This document shows positions 58,039 to 64,000 of a stretch of DNA of 64,000 bases, piece by piece. The number at the start of each line of letters is the position of its first letter. Position 1 is the first letter of the stretch. The stretch covers positions 682,001 through 746,000 of the forward strand of contig CAVVST010000002.1 in assembly GCA_963750995.1 (NCBI GenBank), written 5' to 3'. Made by a program: the position numbers and the translations under genes. The notes under the pieces were generated by a model. The model worked only from the letters and a program-made list of their open reading frames with translations, searched no databases and was not told the DNA's origin. The stretch comes from CAVVST01 sp963750995. GTDB lineage: Bacteria; Acidobacteriota; Vicinamibacteria; Vicinamibacterales; UBA2999.

Positions 58039-59552
58039 GTGCGAGGCACGGCCGCCATCGCGCTGGTCATTTCCCTGCTCCTGCTGGCCTCGCTGCCGCA
58101 GGCGCAGGGGACCGCGCCCTCTACCCCGCTGACGCTGCTGACCCGCGAAGGCCGACGCCCAATCCCGACGATTGTGCTCAGCGGCCAGGAACTGGTGGCG
58201 CTCGACGACGTCGCCGCGCTCTTCCAGGTCGCGGTGCGCGAAGACACGCTTGCCGGCGGTCTGACAATCACCTACCGAGGCCGGACCATTGTCGTGTCGA
58301 GTGACCAGCCGATGGCCTCCGTCAGCGGCCGGGTTGTAGCGCTGCCCTCCCCGGCCGTCCGGTCGGGTAACCGTTGGTTCGTCCCGCTCGATTTCCTTCC
58401 ACGGGCCCTTGGTCCGATTTACGACAGCCGCATCGAGCTTCGCCGGCCGTCGCGTCTGCTCATTGTTGGAGACCTGCGCGTCCCTCGGATTACGGCGCGC
58501 ATCGACATGCCCGGCCCCCCGACGCACGCCACTGTCGAGATTGCCCCCACCGCTCCGGTGGTGGTCACCACCGAACCTGGCCGGGTTGTCGTTCGAATCG
58601 AAGCCGACGCTCTGGACCTCTCGCTCCCGGGTGGCGGCGGGGGACTCATCGCCGCCATTCGCACCGGCGATCAGCCATCCACCATCGCGGTTGTGTTGAA
58701 CGAACGCGCCGGTCCGGCTCGCGCCGTGTCCGCGGAGGCCGGCGGCGTGACGCGCGTGGCGATTGATGTGCCGGGCGTCCCACCGCCAGCTGAGACTAGG
58801 CTCCCGTGGCAGCAGCCCCTCCCGCAGGTGCTCCCGCGGCACCTCCAGTCTTCTCAACCTCCCGGTCCCCACTACAGACCATCGTCATCGACGCGGGACA
58901 CGGCGGCGACGACGCAGGAGTCCGGGGAGCGCGTGGTGCACAGGAGAAGGCGTTGACGCTCGAGGTAGCCCGACGGCTGCGGGCGCTCATCGAAATGCGT
59001 CTCGGTATCCGAGTGGTACTCACGCGCGAGGAAGACCGGATGGTGACCCTCGATGAGCGCGCCGCGATTGCCAACAACAGCAAAGCAGACCTGTTTCTCA
59101 GCCTTCATCTGAATTCGGCTCCGGCCGGCAGCGTTGCCGGCGCAGAGGTGTATTACGCGCGGCTCGACCGTGAAGGCGAGGACGCCCGCCGCGCTGCCGA
59201 AGGTGAAGGGGTGGAGCTTCCGGTCCTCGGCGGCTCGACGCGCTCGATTGATGTCATCCAATGGGAGCTCGCACAGGCGCGGCATATTGACGCGTCCGCC
59301 GTGCTGGCCGGCATTCTCGAACAAGACCTCCGCGCCCAGGTGCCGATGAGCCCGCGGCCGCGGCATGAAGCTGCGTTGCGTGTGCTGACCGGCGTGAACA
59401 TGCCGGCGGCGCTCATCGAAATGGCCTACCTCAGCAACTCGAATCAGGAGCGGCTGGCACAAACAGAGGCGTACCAGTCTTCGATCGCGCAGGCCGTCTA
59501 CAACGCCATCGTCGAATTCCGCGCGCACCTCGAGAACCAGCGGACGCCATGA
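58039..59552 (+). pseudogene. N-acetylmuramoyl-L-alanine amidase, one frameshift
   Basis: Start GTG at 58039, signal peptide I-A-L-V-I-S-L-L-L-L-A-S-L-P-Q-A. Residues 30-250 are a copper-amine-oxidase-type beta-sandwich (N-terminal) and AMIN-like region. The frame breaks near 58799, where AGGCTCCC should be AGGGCTCCC. The next frame (A-P-V-A-A-A-P-P-A-G-A-P) leads into the Amidase_3 domain: I-V-I-D-A-G-H-G-G-D-D (first zinc His), L-T-R-E-E-D, D-L-F-L-S-L-H-L-N-S (second His) and A-A-L-I-E-M-A-Y-L-S-N (catalytic Glu). Repaired length is about 505 residues. It cuts the amide bond to the peptidoglycan peptide in the periplasm. Probably intact in the organism. Confidence 0.85.
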
Positions 59553-60139
59553 AACGCCGGACGTACCTGCAGATAGGTGCGGGCATCCTCGTTATTAGCC
59601 TGCTTGCCTGGGCTGTAAGCCGCGGGCTCGAACGTCTGGCCGGACTGCCGCCGGAATCCGGCGATGCGACGGCTGCCCCTTCGGCGCCAGACGGCGGCGT
59701 GCCTAGAATTACGGCCACCCTCTATTACGGCTCGGAGGATGGACAGGCGCTCGTGGGCGTGCGGCGAGAAGTTCCGCTTGCCGAGGGGGTGGTGCCGCAG
59801 GGCCGCGAAATCCTCAGCATGCAGCTGCAAGCCGCGCCGCCGCCGTTCGTGTCCGTAGTGCCCGAGGGCACGATGCTGCGCGCCTTTTACATCACCGAGC
59901 GGGGCGACGCGTTCGTCGATCTCAGCCCCGAGGCATCGTCGCGGCACCCCGGTGGCTCGTCCACCGAACTGCTGACCGTCTACGCGATCGTGAACGCCGT
60001 GGCCGCGAACCTGCCGACCATCCAACGGGTGCAGATTCTCATCGATGGCCGCGAAGCCGACACGCTGGCGGGCCATGTCGATTTGCGTCGGCCGCTGCAG
60101 CAGGACCTCTCGTTCGTCCGCGAGCCTAAGGTAGAGTGA
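59549..60139 (+). CDS. GerMN-domain membrane-anchored protein
   Basis: 196 residues; the ATG overlaps the amidase stop (ATGA). One N-terminal helix (I-G-A-G-I-L-V-I-S-L-L-A-W-A-V) anchors the protein. The GerMN domain spans about residues 50-190: A-T-L-Y-Y-G-S-E-D-G-Q-A-L-V, E-G-T-M-L-R-A-F-Y-I-T, A-F-V-D-L-S-P-E, T-V-Y-A-I-V-N-A-V-A-A-N-L and V-Q-I-L-I-D-G-R-E-A. GerMN proteins in sporulation and in other bacteria sit with amidases. The amidase-GerMN-rph-rdgB order recurs in many bacteria and supports the call. Confidence 0.88.
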   Translation: MKRRTYLQIGAGILVISLLAWAVSRGLERLAGLPPESGDATAAPSAPDGGVPRITATLYYGSEDGQALVGVRREVPLAEGVVPQGREILSMQLQAAPPPFVSVVPEGTMLRAFYITERGDAFVDLSPEASSRHPGGSSTELLTVYAIVNAVAANLPTIQRVQILIDGREADTLAGHVDLRRPLQQDLSFVREPKVE

Positions 60140-60143
60140 GGAG

Positions 60144-60872
60144 ATGCGCGCCGATGGTCGTCTGTCCGAGCAACTCCGTCCCACCCGAATTACCCCGAAT
60201 TTCCTGATACACGCTGAAGGGTCGGTGCTCGTCGAGGCGGGCAAGACCAAAGTCATCTGCACGGCGAGCGTCGAGGACCGCGTGCCGCCCTTCCGTCGCA
60301 ACACCGGCAAGGGGTGGGTCACCGCCGAATACGGCATGCTGCCCCGCGCCACGAACACGCGTTCGCAGCGCGAGTCCACCGCCGGGAAGGTCGGCGGCCG
60401 GACTCAGGAGATTCAGCGGCTCATCGGCCGATCGCTCCGGGCAGTCACGCGCCTTGAAGAGCTCGGCGAGCGCACGATCACGCTCGACTGCGACGTCATA
60501 CAGGCCGACGGCGGCACCCGTACTGCGTCGATTACGGGGGCGTTCGTCGCGCTGGTATTCGCGGTCCAGAAGATGCGCGAGCAGGAGCTGATCCGGACGA
60601 TGCCGGTGCAGGACTACGTGGCAGCGACGAGCGTCGGCATCGTGCAGGGCGAGCCGATGCTCGACCTCGCCTATGTCGAGGACTCGAAAGCGGACGTCGA
60701 CATGAACATCATCAAGACGGGAAGCGGGCTGTACATCGAGCTCCAGGGCACCGCAGAAGCACTGCCCTTCGGGCGCGAGGCGCTCAACCGCCTGCTCGAC
60801 CTTGGCGACACGGGCATTCGCCAGCTGATTGCGCTTCAGCGGGGTTTCGTCGGCCAGATTCTCGGCAAGTGA
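60144..60872 (+). CDS. rph: Ribonuclease PH
   Basis: 242 residues, full length for the family. R-A-D-G-R-L-S-E-Q-L-R-P at the start, G-W-V-T-A-E-Y-G-M-L-P-R-A-T and R-E-S-T-A-G-K-V-G-G-R-T-Q-E-I-Q-R-L-I-G in the core (phosphate-binding Arg residues), D-C-D-V-I-Q-A-D-G-G-T-R-T-A-S-I-T-G-A near residue 115, and the C-terminal helix L-D-L-G-D-T-G-I. It trims tRNA 3' ends phosphorolytically in the cytosol. The ATG at 60144 is 4 nt after the GerMN stop and is part of the operon. The end overlaps rdgB by 4 nt. Confidence 0.95.
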   Translation: MRADGRLSEQLRPTRITPNFLIHAEGSVLVEAGKTKVICTASVEDRVPPFRRNTGKGWVTAEYGMLPRATNTRSQRESTAGKVGGRTQEIQRLIGRSLRAVTRLEELGERTITLDCDVIQADGGTRTASITGAFVALVFAVQKMREQELIRTMPVQDYVAATSVGIVQGEPMLDLAYVEDSKADVDMNIIKTGSGLYIELQGTAEALPFGREALNRLLDLGDTGIRQLIALQRGFVGQILGK

Positions 60873-61480
60873 CCCGCCTGCTCGTCGCGACGACGAACCC
60901 CAACAAGCTGCGCGAAATCCGCGCGATCCTCGGTCACTTGCCGGTCGAGATTCTCACGCTGGAGGATGTTCCGCCGGTTGCCGAACCTGATGAAACCGGC
61001 CTCACGTTCGTGGAGAACGCACGCCTCAAGGCCAAGTACTACGACCAGCGCCTTGACGGGATGGGTGGCGATCGACCGCTGACGGTGGCGGAGGACTCGG
61101 GGCTGGTGATTGACGCGCTCGAGGGTGCGCCCGGCGTGCATTCGGCCCGCTTCCTGCGCCCCGACGCGTCATATCCCGAGCGATTCGCCGAAATCGATCG
61201 ACGTCTGGCGGAGCTGCCGCCCGACAAGCGGCGTGCGCGGTTCGTCTGCGCGGTGACCGTCGTGAGACAGGGCGCGATCGTCTTCGAGACTGCGGGCACG
61301 GTTGAAGGGGAAATTGCCGACCGTCCGAAAGGCACGGGCGGGTTTGGATACGACCCGATTTTCTACTACCCGCCTTATGGACGCACGCTTGGTGAGGTCA
61401 CTGACGACGAGAAGCGGCGCGTCGCACACCGGGGCGAAGCGTTCAGACGGCTGGCGAACTGGCTGGAGAGGGGAATGTAG
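60869..61480 (+). CDS. rdgB: XTP/dITP pyrophosphatase (RdgB/HAM1)
   Basis: 203 residues from a GTG start overlapping rph (GTGA). L-L-V-A-T-T-N-P-N-K-L-R-E-I is the classic S/T-x-N-x-x-K motif, with E-T-G-L-T-F-V-E-N-A-R-L-K-A-K-Y-Y near residue 50, A-E-D-S-G-L-V-I-D-A-L for the metal-binding Asp, G-V-H-S-A-R-F, and G-T-G-G-F-G-Y-D-P-I-F-Y. R-R-V-A-H-R-G-E-A is the last family motif. It hydrolyses non-canonical purine triphosphates to keep them from DNA. Full length, no anomaly. A terminator hairpin follows directly. Confidence 0.95.
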   Translation: MTRLLVATTNPNKLREIRAILGHLPVEILTLEDVPPVAEPDETGLTFVENARLKAKYYDQRLDGMGGDRPLTVAEDSGLVIDALEGAPGVHSARFLRPDASYPERFAEIDRRLAELPPDKRRARFVCAVTVVRQGAIVFETAGTVEGEIADRPKGTGGFGYDPIFYYPPYGRTLGEVTDDEKRRVAHRGEAFRRLANWLERGM

Positions 61481-61508
61481 AACGGAGAACGATGTGTTGT
61501 TCTCCGTT
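61481..61508 (+). terminator. Terminator-like hairpin after rdgB
   Basis: AACGGAGAAC pairs with GTTCTCCGTT around loop GATGTGTT: a perfect 10-bp stem starting right after the rdgB stop. It is followed by CCCACC, not a U tract. Confidence 0.65.
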
Positions 61509-61641
61509 CCCACCCAGAGTCTGGCCGCGGGCGGAACCTTTCGGTTAGCCGCCCGGGTTGCAGGAGGCAGGGCGTTTCGGCCCGTTGGTCTTACGGCTCG
61601 TGAGGAAGGACTGTCACCAACAGGCCGGGCAGGTTAAGTTG

Positions 61642-61866
61642 TCAAATGCGCGTCGCGGCCTGGTCGGACCGCACGAAAGCGCCATCTCGAGTTCGAAAGA
61701 GGAACTTGGCATCGACGAGCGCGTCCAGCAGCGTGTCGCACGCCGAACGATCCAAACCCCACAACCGCTGGGCCTGGGCAGTGGTCAACCGCAGGCCGGG
61801 CATCTCAATGTATTCCCCCTGAACGCGTCGAATCACCTCGTCAAAAGGCTGCTGCTGTGCTGCCAT
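61642..61866 (-). CDS. Small winged-helix-like protein
   Basis: 74 residues. E-Y-I-E-M-P-G-L-R-L-T-T-A-Q-A-Q-R-L-W-G-L-D resembles the recognition part of a short helix-turn-helix. F-L-F-R-T-R-D-G-A-F-V-R is the wing. Small proteins of this pattern recur in Acidobacteria and other soil bacteria as hypothetical proteins. It probably binds DNA or a regulator. ATG at 61866; convergent with rdgB. The next 271 nt (61867-62137) hold no gene I can see. Confidence 0.7.
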   Translation of the reverse strand: MAAQQQPFDEVIRRVQGEYIEMPGLRLTTAQAQRLWGLDRSACDTLLDALVDAKFLFRTRDGAFVRSDQAATRI

Positions 61867-62137
61867 GTGGTCCCTGGTGTTCGTATTGGCGTTGTGACGT
61901 CATCCCAGCAGCAACGCGGATGCCACCCCTCGTCTGATCGTCGGCAAACTCGAGCCTGATCCGGCAACCTGAAGACCGTTAACCACTTCGCCCGCTCCCC
62001 CTATACTGCCGGGCATTGTTGTCACCCCTTGGAACGGCTGGAAAGCTGTAGCGAGGCTGACGTCGGGCTGTAAAGAAAACCGTCACGCCGGCCGCCCGAG
62101 GCATACCGGTTGCACCGTCCGGTGGAGGAGGACTGTG

Positions 62138-62524
62138 ATGCCACTCAATCTCGTGCAGCACCGCGAAGGGCCCAGCGTGTGGGACCGGCCGACCACCCGC
62201 GACGAATGGGATATCGAACGCTGGCTCGCCGCGATGATGGCCGGCGCGCTGTTCCTCGCCGGCGTACGCCGACGATCGATGGCGGGATGGATGCTGACGG
62301 CCGGCGGCGGCGCGCTCGCGTGGTGGGCCGCGTCACCGGTTGACTCACGCAACATGCGCCGGGGTCAGATCTTCGCCGCCCTGCCGCAGCGCGACTGCGG
62401 CGATGCGATTGGTGAAGCGTCGGAAGAATCCTTCCCGGCGAGCGACGCCCCGTCATGGACACCGACCACCGGCAATACCACGGGACCCTGCGACGACAAT
62501 CGGGACCCCGCGCGGGGGCGCTGA
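62138..62524 (+). CDS. Small membrane protein with EESFPASD motif
   Basis: 128 residues from the ATG at 62138; GGAGGAGG precedes it. Two short hydrophobic segments (L-A-A-M-M-A-G-A-L-F-L-A-G-V and M-L-T-A-G-G-G-A-L-A-W-W). The tail has D-A-I-G-E-A-S-E-E-S-F-P-A-S-D-A-P-S-W-T, a short motif found at the ends of many small bacterial proteins and as a separate peptide. Its function is unknown. It is 8 nt before the YihY gene, so both are likely one unit. Confidence 0.7.
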   Translation: MPLNLVQHREGPSVWDRPTTRDEWDIERWLAAMMAGALFLAGVRRRSMAGWMLTAGGGALAWWAASPVDSRNMRRGQIFAALPQRDCGDAIGEASEESFPASDAPSWTPTTGNTTGPCDDNRDPARGR

Positions 62525-62532
62525 GGAGGCGC

Positions 62533-63636
62533 ATGGCGGTCATGCTGGCGTATTTCAAAGTGCCGATCTCGTGGTGGGAGCTCCTGAAGCGCACCGGCCG
62601 CGATGCGCTCGAGGACGACTGTCTGGGCATGGCCGCGCAGCTCGCCTACTACTTCTTCTTCGCGCTCTTCCCTGCGCTCCTGTTCATGATCGCTGTGGCG
62701 AGCTACTTCCCGGTCGAGCGGCTGATCGACGACATGTTCGCCCTGCTCGGTGGCTTCGTGCCGCCGGAAGCGTTGTCGATCATCACGGATCAGATTCGAA
62801 AGATCTCTGAGGGCGAACAGGGCGGCCTGCTGACACTGGGCATGCTGCTGGCGCTCTGGAGCACCTCGGCGGCGATGACGTCGATTATCGACACGCTGAA
62901 TGCGGCCTACGACATCGAAGAGGGCCGTCCCTGGTGGAAAGTCCGGCTGACGGCCATCGGCCTGACGATCGGCGTGTCGCTCTTCATCCTGATTTCGTTC
63001 GCGCTGATCCTGGCGGGGCCGTCGGTGGGGCAGTGGATCGCCGATCAGACTCAGCTCGGCAACGTGTTCGTCTGGACCTGGACGATTCTGCGGTGGCCGC
63101 TCATCTTCCTGTTCGTGAGTACGGCGATTGGCATCGTGTACTACTTTGCGCCCGACGCGGAGCAGGATTGGGTGTGGCTGACGCCCGGCTCGATTACCGC
63201 GACACTGCTGTGGCTCGCGGCGTCGGTCGGGTTCAAGTTCTACATCGCCAACATGGGGAACTACACGGAAACCTACGGCGCCATCGGCGGTGTGATGGTG
63301 CTGATGCTGTGGTTCTACATCTCCGGGCTCGTCCTCCTTCTTGGCGCCGAGCTGAATGCCGAGATCGAACACGCATCGCCGTACGGCAAGGCGCCAGGCG
63401 AAAAAGTCCCCGGCCAGAAACGCAAGATCGGCCCGGCCGCGATGCGCGCGTGGCTGGAGGGCCGACGCGGCGGCACCGCCGCACCTTCCCGTCCCGCACC
63501 TTTACCGAAGGCACCGTTGGCCCTTCCCGCTCCTGCGCCGTCAGGTGCCTCTTACTGGATGCTTGGTGTCGGCGTCGTCGCCGCGCAGGTGTGGATGGCG
63601 CTCAAGGCGTTGAAAAGAACGGAAATCGGCGCGTAG
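62533..63636 (+). CDS. YihY/BrkB-family inner-membrane protein
   Basis: 367 residues; ATG at 62533 with GAGGAGG before it. Six membrane helices: A-Y-Y-F-F-F-A-L-F-P-A-L-L-F-M-I, L-L-T-L-G-M-L-L-A-L-W-S-T-S-A-A-M, T-A-I-G-L-T-I-G-V-S-L-F-I-L-I, W-P-L-I-F-L-F-V-S-T-A-I-G-I-V-Y-Y, T-A-T-L-L-W-L-A-A-S-V-G-F-K, and G-V-M-V-L-M-L-W-F-Y-I-S-G-L-V-L-L. Family marks: F-P-A-L-L-F, N-A-A-Y-D, Y-Y-F-A-P, N-Y-T-E-T-Y-G-A-I-G. A Pro-rich C-terminal extension with one extra helix is unusual. Substrate unknown (once called RNase BN, since corrected). Confidence 0.9.
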   Translation: MAVMLAYFKVPISWWELLKRTGRDALEDDCLGMAAQLAYYFFFALFPALLFMIAVASYFPVERLIDDMFALLGGFVPPEALSIITDQIRKISEGEQGGLLTLGMLLALWSTSAAMTSIIDTLNAAYDIEEGRPWWKVRLTAIGLTIGVSLFILISFALILAGPSVGQWIADQTQLGNVFVWTWTILRWPLIFLFVSTAIGIVYYFAPDAEQDWVWLTPGSITATLLWLAASVGFKFYIANMGNYTETYGAIGGVMVLMLWFYISGLVLLLGAELNAEIEHASPYGKAPGEKVPGQKRKIGPAAMRAWLEGRRGGTAAPSRPAPLPKAPLALPAPAPSGASYWMLGVGVVAAQVWMALKALKRTEIGA

Positions 63637-63667
63637 TATACTGCCCCTCCGTTCCAGGAGGACCTGT

Positions 63668-64000
63668 ATGCGCAAGACATTCCTGCTCGCTTTGACGTGC
63701 GCGGTCGCGTTCGCAATCACAGCCGCCGCCCAACAGGGTGGGCTGCAGACCGCCGCCACCACGCTTGGCGTCGCCACCATCAAGTCGATTGAATTTACCG
63801 GTACCGGCCAGATGTTCTCCGTCGGCCAGAACTACGTGGCCTCGGATCCCTGGCCCGCGGTGCCGCTCAAGAACTACACCGCCACCATCAACTACGACAC
63901 CGGGGCGATGCGGATCGATCTGGTCAGGACGATGGGGCCGCTGATGCCGCGGGGCGGCGGTGCGCCATTCACGGGTGATCAGCGTCAGATTCAGCTGGTG
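63668..64000 (+). CDS. Secreted protein, N-terminal part (possibly MBL-fold)
   Basis: 111 residues visible, running off the window. The ATG at 63668 follows CCAGGAGG. Signal peptide: F-L-L-A-L-T-C-A-V-A-F-A-I-T-A-A-A. The mature part (I-E-F-T-G-T-G-Q-M-F-S-V-G-Q-N-Y, Y-T-A-T-I-N-Y-D-T-G-A-M-R-I, M-P-R-G-G-G) resembles the N-terminal beta domain that precedes a metallo-beta-lactamase domain in some large acidobacterial secreted proteins, from memory of the family. The catalytic part would be outside the window, so this is only a suggestion. The secreted beta-rich start is clear. Confidence 0.65.
   Translation, partial: MRKTFLLALTCAVAFAITAAAQQGGLQTAATTLGVATIKSIEFTGTGQMFSVGQNYVASDPWPAVPLKNYTATINYDTGAMRIDLVRTMGPLMPRGGGAPFTGDQRQIQLV

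Noticed and set aside
56980..58872. 630-codon minus-strand frame
   Set aside because: Low-complexity Arg/Pro/Ala shadow of the histone-like gene and amidase.
1..64000. CRISPR array, prophage, insertion sequence or tRNA genes
   Set aside because: No regularly spaced repeats, transposase, integrase or phage structural gene, and no tRNA-like cloverleaf noticed apart from the tmRNA ends.

Overview
The window is GC-rich, densely coded DNA. It most resembles a soil acidobacterium of the Vicinamibacteria type. That is an inference from gene content: several Oar-like TonB-dependent receptors with a carboxypeptidase-regulatory N-terminus, many secreted proteins of unknown function that carry a G-x-WEGDTLVV motif, repeated DUF6152 and DUF6644 proteins, a reaction-centre-type cytochrome c, and NHL beta-propellers. 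No 16S rRNA, tRNA, CRISPR array, prophage or insertion sequence was seen. The one stable RNA gene is ssrA (tmRNA).

Layout. 1-5.5 kb: cell-wall and housekeeping genes (a partial soluble lytic transglycosylase, a GAF-like protein, a BON protein, a frameshifted YeiH-type exporter, a histidine phosphatase, a small lytic transglycosylase). 5.6-33.7 kb: an accessory block of secreted and outer-membrane genes. It has three large TonB-dependent receptors, seven WEGD-family secreted proteins (one fused to a HupE/UreJ membrane domain), three DUF6152 proteins, NHL or SMP-30 propellers, a tandem and partly collapsed array of metallo-beta-lactamase-fold genes, two DUF6644 membrane proteins and a two-haem cytochrome. 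33.8-36.8 kb: tmRNA, a GIY-YIG protein, an orphan Hcp and a TPR-methyltransferase. 36.8-43.5 kb: a potassium locus. It holds a split KdpD sensor, KdpE, a deleted kdpFABC operon of which only small membrane ORFs and the KdpB C-terminus remain, and a kup transporter behind a c-di-AMP (ydaO-type) riboswitch. 43.6-53.1 kb: a second accessory block with three WEGD proteins, three DUF6152 proteins, a dynamin-like GTPase, an NHL protein, an amidohydrolase and a Wza-like exporter. 53.4-64 kb: a GNAT, a GGDEF-EAL protein, a seventh DUF6152, a histone-like repeat protein, amidase, GerMN protein, rph, rdgB, small proteins, a YihY/BrkB membrane protein and the start of another secreted protein.

How the genes may work together. 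WEGD-family and DUF6152 genes repeatedly sit in overlapping pairs (ATGA or TAGTG junctions) near TonB-dependent receptors, NHL propellers and a cytochrome. This looks like a cell-envelope system that has expanded by duplication. All seven DUF6152 copies keep A-H-H-S at the predicted signal-peptidase site, so each mature protein would begin with two histidines, and all keep a later P-H. This is a candidate metal site and, to my eye, the best lead in the window. The potassium region shows a second theme: K+ sensing and regulation genes are kept while the pump is mostly deleted, with phased repeats in two intergenic regions that look like KdpE operators.

Caution: about fourteen genes contain apparent single-base frameshifts. 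At least four are consistent with loss of one G from a short G run. Many are probably assembly errors rather than pseudogenes. I mark each one, and functional claims about loss depend on checking the reads.
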